In this document: positions 42,321 to 55,878 of the stretch, in pieces
Numbering within the stretch: position 1 is the first letter of the stretch
How the letters are laid out: each line of letters opens with the position of its first letter
Assembly (NCBI GenBank): GCA_001600175.1
Contig: BCJC01000009.1
Location: 62,001-126,000 of the forward strand
DNA: 64,000 bases
Source of the DNA: Erythrobasidium yunnanense
Lineage: Eukaryota > Basidiomycota > Cystobasidiomycetes > Erythrobasidiales > Erythrobasidiaceae
Direction of reading: 5' to 3'
Notes under the pieces: generated by a model
Told to the model about the DNA's origin: nothing
The model's database searches: none
Seen by the model: only the letters and a program-made list of their open reading frames with translations
Position numbers and translations under genes: made by a program

Positions 42321-44669
42321 ATGTATGGAGGTGAGTTCAGGATCTTTGGTTGTTGCAGAGTCAAGCCTGAAACTCTGGAAAATGGCAAAGGTCACGATGG
42401 CCAGCGTGGCCCGCCGAGAGCTGGCATAGGCGCCCATGGAGCAGCACAGAATCCCATCATCGCAAACCTCAACACTGGCGGCTCTGCAGATGGCTCAGGC
42501 GAGCCAGCCGAGAAGTTCTCCCTTTTCCTCAGCGGTATCCCGGCTTTATTGGATGATAGATGGCTGCACGATGTCTTAGAGGTAGCTTTTGCACTCCGTC
42601 AGTATGAACTGTGCTGATAGTCTGGCCAGACTGTTGGATCTGTCCTTAAAGTCAACCGCATACGTGATGCATCAGGCAAACCCAAAGGCTTCGCTTTCGT
42701 CGAATATGGCGACGCAGAGAGCGTACTACGATGCCTGGAACTGGTCAACGGCGTAAGCCTTGTCGGAAGGGACGGTGAGGCCAAGACGCTGAACGTGAAA
42801 GCCGATGCAAAAGTGCGCGAAAGGCTAGATACACATGAAGCTACAAGGATGAAGAGCAGCGTACGTACGGTTATAGTTGAGCTATAGTATCCAGCTCACT
42901 TCCAAAACCGCAGCAACTGGACGACCAGACCGCCTTCGCGAAAGACGCTTTACAAGAGATACTTACAAATATCAAGGCCGGCTCAGCAAATAAGAACGAC
43001 GCAGGTGACGAAGAACTGAATCCTGACGGGACTAAGAAGTACAAAATCCCCGCCCATCTGCAAGATCTAGGTCCAGACGATCTACCAGAAGAATCCCGAG
43101 ATTTGGTCACACGCGAGATTGCATTCTTCAGAGAAAGAGCCGCAAAGAGAGAGGAAGCCAATAGACTAGCTGAGCAGAAGCGAGATAGGGCAAGGAGGGA
43201 AAGTGAGGATCAGCGTCGCGGTTCCGACATTCGCAGACAGCCGCCTCCCAGCGATAGCCGCTCTCCGCGAGTTGATGAAGGCTCTTCGAGATTCGGCGGA
43301 GCACCTCAAGCACCACGAGGAGGGTCTCAGCAATCACCTCCGCCTCAGCGCGATTACAGTAATCAACGGCGCGAGCCAGACTCTCGAGATTCTCGGATGA
43401 ACGGTTTCGTTCCTTCTTCCTCCAACGCTTCCTCTTCTGCCGCATATGGCTCTTCCTCTCAGCGCAACGGAATGTCAGACGAGGACGCAGAGCGGGCGAG
43501 ATTGCAAAGGCAGCGAGATCAGGCGGACCAACAGTTTAGAACCCGTTTAGCTGCGTGGGAGAAGCGCGAAAGAGGGAGACAAGTCACGATTGATAGAGAG
43601 AAAGCGGATAAAGCGCATGAAGCGAACGGTGATGACAGGCGGCGGACGGAGAGACTCGAGAAATGCGCATCCTTCGATGACGATGAAGAACTGGAGCGAG
43701 AAAACGAGCTATTCTTGACTGACAGGTGCGTTTCCCAGTTTACTGTCTCGATGCGTAGCTTTTGATCCTTCATTCGCACAAGCGCGAAGGAGATGATGGA
43801 CTGCTGCTGCTTCTCCATCTTTATATACTAAACAATCGTTCTATCATGTTCTCAGGGCACGATGGCGCAAGTATCGCCGACAAGCGAGGCAACGCGAAGA
43901 AGAGCAGGATGCTCGTGACGCAAGAATAGAAGCCGAGCAGGCGGAAGCGCTGAAGAGGGAGTCTGAAGCTTTCCTCAGTAAGCAGGCCGAACTGTTCGCA
44001 AGCATGAAAGGCATAAGCGTTGGCGCCGATTCAAGCAATACCGAGCCGAAGAAGCTCAAGCTGGCTGCACCTGTTCAAGCAGAGGAGAGCAAGCCGAAAC
44101 CGAAACCTTCAGCCGTCTTCGCCGCTGACGAAGAGGAGGAAGGTGCGAAGAAAAAGAGACAGCTCATTCCGCTCACCTATTCAGACGACGAAGATGATGA
44201 GAATACAAAGGCAGAGAAGAAGAAGCGCAAGGTCAAGGATCTTGTGAGTGCCATTCCGAATGACAAAGCAGGCCTGTGGAGCTACGAAGTCAGATGGGAC
44301 AAGTTGAGCGAGGTGAGTCGGTCGTGTCGCGGCCGATCAGACAGATACTGAAGAGTAGTATTCCAGACCCTTATAAAGGACAAGCTGCGACCTTTCGTGG
44401 CCAAGAAATCTGTTGAGTATCTTGGTTCCGAGGAGGAAGAAGTCATAGACTCCGTGATTGAAAACATGAGAGCTCACAAGGGTCCTGCGGCTCTCGCTGA
44501 CGAATTAGAGCCCGTGAGTTGAGCTGCAGTCGACATCCACGCGGTGTGGTTGCTGATATATCAGTATCCACTACAGGTTCTAGCAGAAGAGGCAGAAGAA
44601 CTCGTCATCAAGGTATATCGAATGCTCAACTTCGAACTCCTTTCGGCCGTACACGGAATCAAGCTATAA
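42321..44669 (+). CDS. RBM25: RBM25-type splicing factor (RRM plus PWI domain)
   Basis: Spliceosome-associated RNA-binding protein. Exons: 42321-42581, 42630-42860, 42914-43725, 43856-44312, 44367-44513 and 44577-44669; 666 aa, all GT-AG and in phase. The RRM is at about residues 60-150: FSLFLSGIPALLDDRWLHDV for RNP2, then GFAFVEYGDAESVLRCLELV for RNP1. The middle is a long Arg/Glu/Asp-rich charged region typical of RBM25. The C-terminal PWI domain is LWSYEVRWDKLSETLIKDKL followed by LRPFVAKKSVEYLG and VYRMLNFELLSAVHGIKL. The start at 42321 is the least certain part; an upstream 5' exon is possible. Confidence 0.88.
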
Positions 44670-44977
44670 CAGGCTTGTACAGCGTTGTGAGAGCTTTCAC
44701 TATGTCGCCCTTTTCCTATCGCAAGAAGTGCCCTCCCTTAGTCTTTTCAGCAATACGATCCCTTCACTCCCGTCTTTTTGATGCAAATGTCGTTTCACCC
44801 TTATTCCTTACTTCGGTAAGTAGTCCGCATCCGGCTGCCGTGTAACTCGCTTTTCCGCTTGGAGGATCAACAGGCATCGAATTATATGGGTCTGCACGCC
44901 GCCTTATTTTTCTGACATATTTCTGTCGAGGCTACAATGGCTTTCTACTATAACAACAGTACTATAAGCATCCTTGC

Positions 44978-46107
44978 CTATTTCTCTGGTACGAACTCGT
45001 CATCGTCATTTCCAGTAAACTCGTCTTCAGAGTCTTCGTCCTCATCGACAACGTCGCTGGCATCGTCTTCGTCAATGAGCGCTCCTGCGTCATCGTCACT
45101 CTCCTCCTCATCCTCTTTGGTAGCTTTGGCCTTGCCTTTACCTTTTTCCGACTTCTTCGGCTGGCTTTTCTTGGGTTCTGCTTTCTTGGGCTCCGCCTTT
45201 TTGACATCCTGTTCAGCCGACTTCTGCTTCGTGGCTTTGGTGTCAGCCTTGATATCCTTCTTGTCGTTCTTCGTCGCCTTGGCTTTGTCAGCTTTAGTGG
45301 GCGTCTTCTTGGCCTTCTTCGCTGGCGGTTTCTTGTTGTCTTTGTCTTCCTCCTCTTCCTCCTCTTCCTCGTCTGCCTCATCTTCGTCCTCGTCACTGAC
45401 CTCCTTCCGTGCTCGCTTGGCCTTGTCAGTGTTCTCTACATACTGATCTCCGGCCTTGGAGCCCTCAAGCTTCTGCTCGTCGGTAGCCTCCTTCTCTGAC
45501 TCGCTCATTTTCTCCCATGCTTTCTTTGGGAGGTAGCGATGCGTTCCCTCCTCGCTTCTGGCATTGCCGTCTCCATCCTCTAAGAATAGGCTGCAATCAG
45601 CCATCACCGATGACGGAGCAGGCCTGCGAGAGGTACTCACTGGTCTGCCAATCTTCTTTCGTCCACTTATCGAGGTGCTGCGCGGCCGGATCATCCTTCT
45701 TGTCGGTCTTATACCCTCCACCCTGAGCCTTGTACTCCTTGGCCATAAGCTGGGCTGTTCGTGCAAGCCAGGCTCAGCTCTCTCTCTTATATACAAGTTG
45801 AGCTGAATGACTCACCCTTTCGGGCGCTCCTGAAATGCTTTTGAATCAGTACGAAGTAGGCGACCAAGTCTACATGCTGCTACGCACCATTGACCCGGCT
45901 CGCCTCCTTTGTCGCCTTCTTGGACTTCTTCCTTGATCTTGTCACGAAGCTCTGCGTGTTTGTGATCAGCCGGCTTTCGATCGTCATTACAGGAACTTCG
46001 AATTCACCTGGATCGGTGTACTGTTGGGTTTCCAGAATGACATTAGCTTTGCGAACCTCTCACGCGGCTTCAGAAGGTCCTACCTTATCGTTGCTGCTTT
46101 TTGTCAT
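44978..46107 (-). CDS. DUF5872-like (Hva1/TUDOR-associated) lysine- and acid-rich protein
   Basis: Six exons on the minus strand: 46107-46084, 46020-46008, 45951-45888, 45829-45816, 45754-45641 and 45579-44978; 276 aa. Exons 2 and 4 are only 13 and 14 nt, but joining them gives the conserved core without a gap: YTDPELRDKIKEEVQEGDKG, EPGQWSARKAQLMAKEYKAQ, GGGYKTDKKDD, HRYLPKKAWEKMSESEKEAT and FVANT-like GDQYVENTDKAKRARKE. This core occurs in bacterial and fungal proteins of unknown function. The C-terminal 150 residues are alternating acidic and Lys/Ala-rich, histone-H1-like sequence, suggesting a nuclear or DNA-binding protein. That last point is inference. Confidence 0.82.
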
Positions 46108-46476
46108 GATGCTGAATGCAGATCGGCGAGCTTGATATCCGGTGAATGCGATAAAGTGCGATAGAGTCGCAAGGCGTAGAGGGCTACTTGTGCAGAGTCT
46201 GAGTATATTGGACGGTGCTTTTGTAGTAGAAGGAAGGGAAAGAGCAAGACCGGACTTTCCTTCAGTGACAATCGCGCGGTCATGACATGTGCCGGAATTG
46301 ACTAAATTACGTCCATGTTTATCTGGTAAGATCGCGAGTAGGTGTATGTGCGCTTGCACTACGTTGTTGCCTGCAAAGGCTTCAAAAGCTTACCAATACT
46401 TACCTGGGCTTGCTACCTTTCACCCAGTGCCAACTCCGACCTCTCTAGACGCGCACATTACCAAATCGATATCAAG

Positions 46477-47294
46477 ATGTCGTGTGTACGGCGGGCTCTC
46501 ATTCAGCTTCGCCATGTAGCAGTGTGCTAATAGATCTGGCTTTCAGGAAGGCGACCTTACTGCGAACGATGTTGAAGCTTCGCAATCACTTTCGGCGCAC
46601 ACGTTGGGACGCATAGCTGGAGGCAGCTCAACAAGCGTAAACCTCTTCCCATGGATACATCAAGACCACTGTCATGGCACAAACCTCGCTGCAGACGGGA
46701 GTGCTGCCTCCACATCTTCCCTCACCTCTCTCGTTCTCCGTCCGCATGATACTAGACATGCGACAGATGCTGAGCACTCCGTGTCAAGCATTGACGAGTC
46801 ATCAGGTCTCCTCATAACAATCGCATTCAGCGAGCTCGTTCGCGTCAAGCAGGTCCTGATCACGTCAGCGTCCGGCGATGAAAGGATAGAGCGGTGTAAG
46901 ATATGGGTCAACCGCATAGATCCGCCAGATCTAGACGAAGCAGAAGAAGACGATCCAAAACCGGACCAAGAGTTTCAGCTTCTGGCAGGCGAGCGCGATT
47001 GCGTTGAATACCCTGTTCGGGTAGCCAGGTTCAGCAATGTCTCCAATCTGACAGTGTATCTGGTAAGTCGAGTTATTTTGCAGATCACCATTAGCTGACG
47101 AGGTTGTCCCGCACGGGCAGTCCTCATCGCGGCCGACAACTCAGCGGCTATACTATTTGGGTTTCAAGGGCGAATCGCGGTCATACAAGAAGGAAGGAGG
47201 TGATGATATAAGCGTTGCTGCGCAGAATACGGCCGATTCTGTAGTCCAGGGCATGAAGGAGAAGTACGGAGCATCACAAGCGACAATTCGCTAA
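46477..47294 (+). CDS. PITH-domain protein (PITHD1 / thioredoxin-like C-terminal domain family)
   Basis: Exons: 46477-46485, 46547-47062 and 47121-47294, giving 232 aa. The first exon codes only MSC and then splices to EGDLTANDVEASQSL. Conserved PITH features: LFPWIHQDHCHGTNL-like N-terminal region, SSGLLITIAFSELVRVKQVL, CKIWVNRIDPPDLDEAEED, VEYPVRVARFSNVSNLTVYL and YYLGFKGESRSYKKE. PITH proteins bind the 26S proteasome regulatory particle when fused to thioredoxin. No thioredoxin domain is present here, as in PITHD1. Confidence 0.9.
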
Positions 47295-47487
47295 TATTGG
47301 CGGGATAGTATAGCGTGGCCGAGGCAGGGCAGTCACGATGCGTGCGCGCAGTCTCAGGGATGCCTTGATATGCGGGAGGTCTGTTGTTACATCTACCTGA
47401 GGAATGCATACGGACGATGATCCTACTGAAACGCCCTGCTATGCGACAACATACTACACTTCCCCCATTACTACAAATGCTCTCGTA

Positions 47488-49187
47488 CTAATCTCTGACG
47501 TTCACATCTGCATCTTCTGCAGACGGCCGTGAGCGTCCTGGAGCCGGCTCATATGTTCCATTAGGAATAAGAGGCGAGTCTCCTAAGCTTGCAAGGCCAA
47601 ATCCAAGTGATGATGTATCTCCCTCATGGTCCAAGATATACGAGTCGCTCTCTTTATAGCCGATGTACGCGAGAAGATCGTCCTTCTCCAGCTCCACGCC
47701 CAGGCCACGCAGGACTGCTAAGAGCTGCGAATCCTCCACTCGAGGTTGTAACTTCGCGGAGTCTATCTCTTCGCTGGGGACAGGTGATGCAAAGACGTTT
47801 CTGGCAGCTGCGACCTCCAGCATGTAAGTATCGAGATCTGGCGGAGCTGAGACGTGCTTGGGCAGTCTCTTGGACGCTAGTATGTCTTCGATACTTCCAT
47901 ATTTGCTGAGTACGCAAAGGTCGTCAGTCTGGTTCACAATTCGGACACGCCAGCTGTATACCTACGCGACTAGCTTATAGGCGGTGGTCGGCCCCATACT
48001 GTGCAGATATTGGAGTCAGCTTGCGGGACGTTTCATTAAGGTGAAAGATCGCATACCCTCTGAGTCTCTCGGCGAAGTCACATCCGCATAGAATGCAGAA
48101 ATCAAGCCACTGCTTTTCGCTCAAGCCCAAGGCATTTCGCACATCCGCTCCGTTGATATACTCGCCATCGCGCGAAGCACTGTTTATGCGCCTCAGCAGA
48201 GGTGCTTGATATACGAGAACATCCGTATCTTCGGATAGGACAGTATCTGCGCGGTTCGCCAGGACCAAAGAAGCGCATAACGATTCGGCTTCTTGGGGAA
48301 CAGTATCGGATGTTAATAGAAGAGGAATACCCATGGCTCGTATAAGGCTCTGCGATAGTATAATCAGCCTTGTGCGAACATAACAGTCTAATGGCGAAAC
48401 TGACCATGCAGTCCGACAATGCGCGTCTCGAAGGAGAGCTGGCTCGCTTCTTGTATGATGTAGCTATGCTTGTCGATTCTTCCAGCACAAGCTCGAGAGC
48501 TTGCAGTGGATCTTCTACCTCGACCTCGCCTTCTAGTGTCATCGCGACCTCTGCCTGGACCGCTATCGCTTGCATGAATGCTTTGGCTTCATTTTGTGCT
48601 GTCTCTAATTGCCTCCTTGACAGGGTACCTTCTTCCGAGAGTTTGGCTGCCTGTGATTCCAGCACTAAGCCGGCGAGCCTATCGCCTAGTGGAAGATCAG
48701 GGTGTAGTACTTTCTCCGTCTTCTCTTGTAAGCCTTGCGTAGTCGTAGCTGTCTGTTCTTCCAGAATCCGGTGCGTTTCGTTCAAGAAGTGTGTCCGATC
48801 GACATGGTCAAGAGCCTGCAATTCGGCTATGACATCCTTCAAGCTGGAGAGTCTCTCCACTCTATCCTTCTCGCTCTTTGCTCTACCTCCAAGAAGCTTT
48901 CGAGCTGCCTGACGCCGCTCGAGCTCTCTGGCTTTGGCTGATACTCGGGCCTTGCCATCAAAGACGACGATTGGGCGTATATCGTAGCTCTGCAGATTGC
49001 GAATGAACCGATACCAGTTCAGAAGAAGCGCACTGGGCTGCGTGTAGGTGGGCGAATGGAAGAACTTGAGGGTCAGGAGATTCCCATCGACAGTCACGGT
49101 CTTGCCAGCAAGCTGCGACAGCCTTTGTGTAGTTATGGTATGCCCAGCCTTCTGCTTGACAAAGCTGACGAGACCGAGTACGCCCAT
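47488..49187 (-). CDS. XPG/FEN1-family structure-specific nuclease
   Basis: Exons on the minus strand: 49187-48405, 48349-48057, 47998-47966 and 47905-47488; 508 aa, all phases consistent. The start MGVLGLVSFVKQKAG is the N-terminal family signature. XPG-N motifs: TVDGNLLTLKFFH and PIVVFDGKARVSAKARELE. A helical insert of about 170 residues follows. XPG-I: IPLLLTSDTVPQEAESLCAS, TVLSEDTDVLVY and LCGCDF. A short helix-hairpin-helix part follows (GMGPTTAYKLVA). All acidic metal ligands of the family are present, so it should be active. It matches neither FEN1 nor EXO1 in length or insert, so the exact DNA substrate is unknown. It carries an acidic, low-complexity C-terminus. Confidence 0.87.
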
Positions 49188-49485
49188 GCTCGCATTTTGG
49201 ACAGGTCGGGCGCGGAGCATGCATAGAAACAATAATGCATCTCTTCCTCGAGGTCAAAGCTTTCCCAAGACGTATCATACTGGCATGACGACCTATAAGG
49301 CAAATGTTACGATTCGTACATCGTCGCGTTGAAGGCTGCGCGACATCGAAGAGGAAGTACGAACAATGTCTCAAGAGTCTTTGATACAGATACAGATGGT
49401 TTTATAAAGGCTACGTGTTTATTCATTGTATTGTACTGATGGAAGCAGGACCAGCTCCAAACCACAAAGGTGGAGATTCCGCTTC

Positions 49486-50174
49486 TTAAGCAGCTGTCGC
49501 ATTTGCGGCCTCGACAGTGATGTAGAAGGGCCTATCATCATCGTCTGCAGATGCAACTCGCTCGTCAGCCTGTCCTCGACGCGTCGGGCGAGATCGACAT
49601 ACCATTGGGTCCTTCGAAGTTAACATCGTAGTCGATTCTAGAGCCGTTGTTGGGTCTGTTAGGAGTGTCGTCATCATCATCGTCATCATCTCCGTCGTTG
49701 TCGTCGTCTCCATCATCGTCTTGGGCATCGTATTCTCGTACTCCGATGACTGAATGCAATGGCATCAGCAGTAAGTCAGATTAGGCTTGGCCAGATCGCT
49801 TACCATAGGAGCCAGGTGCAATATCAGCTGGCACGGTGATCTGAGCCGTGACAAGGCGTCCACCGTTGGCGGCTGTCGTGTTGTATCGGCCAGGAAGCTG
49901 GAGAATATCGATCAGCAACCTTCAGCTAGGAATCGAGCATCTTCCGTACGGGGATGACTTGAATCATAGCAATCGAGACTTGGGTAGTGTCATCGTCATC
50001 AGCCAGATAAGTGAAGTTGAATGTCTGGCCAGGCTGGATGGTTGTTCCGTTGGCGGGAGAGTAGAGCACCGCATCGTCCGGGCTGTCATCATTGGCCTGG
50101 CGGACAGCCAGATGAGGTGCGGCCAAGACCGTCGAGACGAAGAGCCCTGTGAGGAGAGCAGATGAGAATCGCAT
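49486..50174 (-). CDS. Small secreted protein 1 of 3, acidic form
   Basis: Exons on the minus strand: 50174-49950, 49897-49804, 49749-49603 and 49544-49486; 174 aa. N-terminal signal peptide MRFSSALLTGLFVSTVLA with a likely cut after AAP. The mature domain has VLYSPANGTTIQPGQTFNFT, LPGRYNTTAANGGRLVTAQI and TVPADIAPGSYVIGVREYDA, a beta-sandwich-like pattern with several N-glycosylation sites. Exon 3 is 60 nt longer than in the two paralogs, adding an almost pure Asp/Gly/Asn stretch (DDDGDDDNDGDDDDDDDTP). Secreted, and possibly cell-wall associated or calcium-binding. It resembles fungal Kre9/Knh1-type wall proteins only in general plan. Confidence 0.85.
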
Positions 50175-50933
50175 GGTACTTGGTTGTTGGGTTATGTAGA
50201 GTGTAAGGGTGCACAAGGCAGACGAGCCACAGGATGTGGAAGAGAAGAAGGCCAAAAGAAGGTACTCTCGAACTGTCAGATTATGAGCTTCCGTCCAAAT
50301 CGCCCAAGGCAAAGTCAGAAGTCGATGTCACTGCTGCACAGGAAGGCGCAGCCTGTAATCTCTTAGCTATAACGTAATTGCCTCGCCTTGCTTGATTGTG
50401 GGAAAGCCCAGAGACAGGTCTACATCTGCCAAGCAACGGCCGCGACCTTCTTCATTCGGCAGAGCCTGCTAAGCTATACCTAGGTGATAGCTGAACGTGA
50501 CAAGCAGTGCTGTACGGCTATGCCTGCTTCTCTTGTGCTCGCTAGCGAGTTTCCACAAGGCATGCGATCAGCTCGTCTCTGGTGTTCCCATTGAGGCCTC
50601 TGCGTGCAACTGCAGTCAAGCAATCCGGCAGGCGCGTCTTGGCTTGTAGGTCTGCGAACGTGGCTTCGATGTACCGTCGAATCTGTTGAACTCCGGAAGC
50701 GGTTCTTCCATTGGTCGGAGAGAAGAGACAGCTGAAGCACTTCCTTCGACGGTGTTGAAGCCAAACTCTTGCGAGCGGAACATGGGTGTAATGGTTCGTG
50801 ACATGAGATTACATAACATCAAGTCGCGACATGGCATGACAAATTTGGGCCATGATACGATGTAAAAAGCAGCAGCAAGGATTGAAAGCGTTCTTCAAGC
50901 ACAACGTAGAGTCTCCCAAGATAGCACGTTGCT
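50175..50933. other. Intergenic region between secreted proteins 1 and 2
   Basis: Upstream region of the first secreted gene. No further coding sequence recognised. Confidence 0.5.
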
Positions 50934-51584
50934 TTACACAGCAGTGCCGTTGGTGCCATTGCGCATGGTCATGGTTGCATCGCCGACGGTAACATACACG
51001 GGTCGTTTCATGCCTGGAAGAGCATGCTTCAGCGCCTTGACTATAATATACCCAGAAGCTCGACATACCATCCATCTCCTCGTAATCGACGCTGTAGCCG
51101 GTAACCGAACTGTTGCGAGCGGAGTTCGTAGAGCTATACTCCTGAACACCGATGACTGCAATCGGAGTGAATTCAGTGTGCGTGTGAATCTACAGGACAA
51201 GCTGCATTGGTTTTACCATAGGTGCCAGCCACGAGGTCTGATGGCACGGTGATCTGCGCCGTGACCTTTCGACCGCTCTTAGTGGAGGTGGTGTTATAGA
51301 CTCCGGATAGCTGCAGATATGGTCAACAATATGTCTCGATGATAAAAGCGCTTACGCACGGGGACATAGTGAATCATGGCAAGTCCAACCGAGGTCGTGG
51401 AGTCGCTGTCGGCCATATAAGTGAAGTTGAATGTCTGGCCTGGTTGAATCGAAGTGCCATTCATAGGAGAGTAGAGGACAGCTTCACTGGACGAGCTACT
51501 GTGATGTTTACGGGCGACGATCTGGGGAGCGGCCAAAGCAGTTGTTGCAAGGATAGCAGTGGAGATAGCGGTTGTGAAGAGCAT
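50934..51584 (-). CDS. Small secreted protein 2 of 3
   Basis: Exons on the minus strand: 51584-51360, 51310-51217, 51155-51069 and 51013-50934; 161 aa. Signal peptide MLFTTAISTAILATTALAA. Mature domain: VLYSPMNGTSIQPGQTFNFT, SGVYNTTSTKSGRKVTAQI, TVPSDLVAGTYGV-like and a C-terminal RPVYVTVGDATMT. The exon lengths and phases equal those of the third copy except in the last exon, and exon 2 is 94 nt in all three. No catalytic motif. Function unknown; small, secreted and glycosylated fits a wall or effector-like protein. Confidence 0.85.
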
Positions 51585-52103
51585 GCTGATGATTTATAGT
51601 ATAGTGAGGGATGGGTAGTAGATCGCGGCTCAAGGTTAGTATGGAAAGAACAGCAGGAAGAGATGTCGCAGCTAGGTGCCATTTTATAGTAATTATACGT
51701 TGCTGGAATGCGAGTGTCTGCAAATAGGTATAGAATGGCTGACAAGTACTGCGTCTTGGAGCGCTCAGTATGCTGCGGGTCTATATGGGTCAGAATCGAC
51801 CACCAGCAGCAGGCGGTGTCCGCAGTCATTGAGAACGTACCTACATCTTGCTTCTCTCCTGCTCAACGTGCCAGCGATGTGAACATTGGTTGTCGCAGGA
51901 AGTGTCATACTGTAGTTGGTCTGCAGATATGTCAGCTTCTGGCCGAATTCGAAACACCACGAGGCTGGAGACGTCAAGAGATGCGCGATTTACACGATCT
52001 CACTGAACAATTACACACGGTCTTGTGGAATTCGATGGAAGTCGATCTGTTTACACTGCTTTCAATGGAATGGAGAGCAGGCGTTCTCCGGCTGGTGGGA
52101 CAT
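51585..52103. other. Intergenic region between secreted proteins 2 and 3
   Basis: Upstream region of the second secreted gene. Short open frames only, none supported. Confidence 0.5.
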
Positions 52104-52738
52104 CTACGCAGCGGTACCGTTGGTAGAATTGTTACCGCCCACGGTAACGTAAAAGGGCATCTTGACGCCTAGATCAAACATGAATGACTCAGCAATTGAA
52201 TTGCATGTTTAGGACGAACAAGGTACCTGTGCTATCTTGGAAGTCTACATCGTAGTCGGTCTTGGACCTGTTACTAGCAGGGTCGTCATTGCTGAACTCC
52301 TGCACACCGATTACTGGCGAAAGAAGAATATGTCAGGCCTACGCCTATGTGTAACAAGGGGATCCAGTCAACCTACCGTATGTTCCGGCTGTCAAGTCTG
52401 CTGGAACGGTGATCTCTGCCGTGACCAGACGACCACGGCTAGTGGATGTAGTATTGAACGCCCCGGAAATCTGGGTGTCTATTCAGCAATGTCTCTTGCT
52501 GGCGAAATTCAAGATCTATACCTACAGGCACATACTGAATCATCGCAATTCCAACGGCAGTCGTATCCCCGCCATCTGCAAGATACGTAAAGTTGAATGT
52601 TTGACCCGGTCGAATCATAGTTCCATTGGCGGGCGAATAGAGGATAGCATCGTCTGGATCGACATCGCGGGCGACATGAGGTGTAGCCAGCACAGTGGAA
52701 GCCAGGACGCTGGTGAACAGGGCAGTTGTGAATCGCAT
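52104..52738 (-). CDS. Small secreted protein 3 of 3
   Basis: Exons on the minus strand: 52738-52526, 52470-52377, 52313-52227 and 52168-52104; 152 aa. Signal peptide MRFTTALFTSVLASTVLA. Mature domain: ILYSPANGTMIRPGQTFNFT, ISGAFNTTSTSRGRLVTAEI, TVPADLTAGTYGVQEF-like and KMPFYVTVGGNNSTNGTA. Its signal peptide is closest to copy 1 while its exon 3 is the size of copy 2. Together the three genes are a clean tandem array, all on the minus strand. Confidence 0.85.
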
Positions 52739-53244
52739 CGCAGCATAGATTTTATTGACGAGAGGAGGCTAGGAAGAAGTAAGACTTGGTCGAGAAGAAG
52801 CGAAATGGAAGGGAGATGAGAGGCGGTAGCCTACAACCGTTATGTCCTATTTGGTCATACTCGCTCTCTTCCCTTGGAATAGAAGGGCATAACGTAAATG
52901 CCTCTTGCCCTGATCGGGATCTCGGTAACTTGTCGGTATCTATGGACGGCTTATATAACAGCCGAGACCGGTATCTTCAGTAGGTGCGTCACCTTCGTCT
53001 TACCCTGGATGTTGTCATCTTATGTCTTATGAATGAGTAAGGTGTAGCAGCAATCGATACAGGCCACCGCAATGAGTAGAAAGGACGGGTCTGCTTCGAT
53101 CAGCGCATGCGAGTGTCAGCTCAGCTCATGAGTGGATATACTGTAGTAATGCCTCTTCGTAGTAGGCCTGATATACTTCTCCCATGCCGGTTTGGCCGAG
53201 CGGTCGAATTGCAGAGACCGATGACACCCTACAATCCTGTATCT
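52739..53244. other. Intergenic region; tRNA-like A-box half site
   Basis: Upstream region of secreted protein 3. At 53186-53217 a TTTGGCCGAGCGGTC stretch matches a class II tRNA D-arm/A-box, but no matching acceptor end or T-loop follows, so no tRNA is called. Confidence 0.4.
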
Positions 53245-55040
<1,796 letters not shown>

Positions 55041-55878
55041 ACGAGACAACGAACGAAGGCAACGAGCAGGAAGCGGCAAATGTACCGCGTGACTTCCGGT
55101 GCCTGCTAGGCGAGGGTTTAGGAACGTAGCGTAATGAATACATAGGGTACACGAGGTCACATTCTCCTAACTTACTGGATCCTGATGTGCGAGCATGCGA
55201 ACTGTTTACGATGTCGATGCCTCGAAGCGAGAAACATTCCCGCTTACTTCCGTATGTGGATGAACCTCCAACACGTCATGAAACGATGCCCTACTTCACT
55301 ATCAGGTACGATAGTGGTCTGCGATAGCTTGCGTTTTTCCCTAGTGAGTGCGGGACCTACCGAAATCAGCCAGATTTTTTGCTCTGCGAGGTAGGGCAGA
55401 CCATCTACAGAGATACTGTGCAGTAGAGGAGCCCTGGAAAGATGAAAGGATATCGTTAATAGCACAGGTAGCAACCTGCGTGAACAAGAATGATAATTAT
55501 CGATTGGAAGAGTCACCGCATGAGCTTCTTGGTGAATTGGAGACTGTCTATAAGACGCGTATGATCCGTCAATAGTCAAGACTAAATTTGAAGTGTCTGT
55601 ATCATTTGCAGCTGGCTAGTCGTAGCTTTGCTTGAGGGTGCCTTTGCTTAGGAAGGTCAACTAGATGCACAAGCTGCCGGGGCTGCTTTGGCTCCCTGTG
55701 AATGAAAGTCGGTATACGTTACAGCTACTTGTGCAGCTCCAGCTTGGTCCCGATAGACAGCCGGACCAGCATCGTCATGGCCTCTACATCTTCGCGATAT
55801 CTTCGATTCCTGTGGATAGTTTGGTCGCACGCACAGCGCACACGGTCTTGAGGTCCCCTTCAATATCAGTCGCAAGCC
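55041..55878. other. Divergent intergenic region
   Basis: Between the aminotransferase and the downstream F-box gene. It may include the 5' part of an alternative aminotransferase start (to 55160). No other gene seen. Confidence 0.5.
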
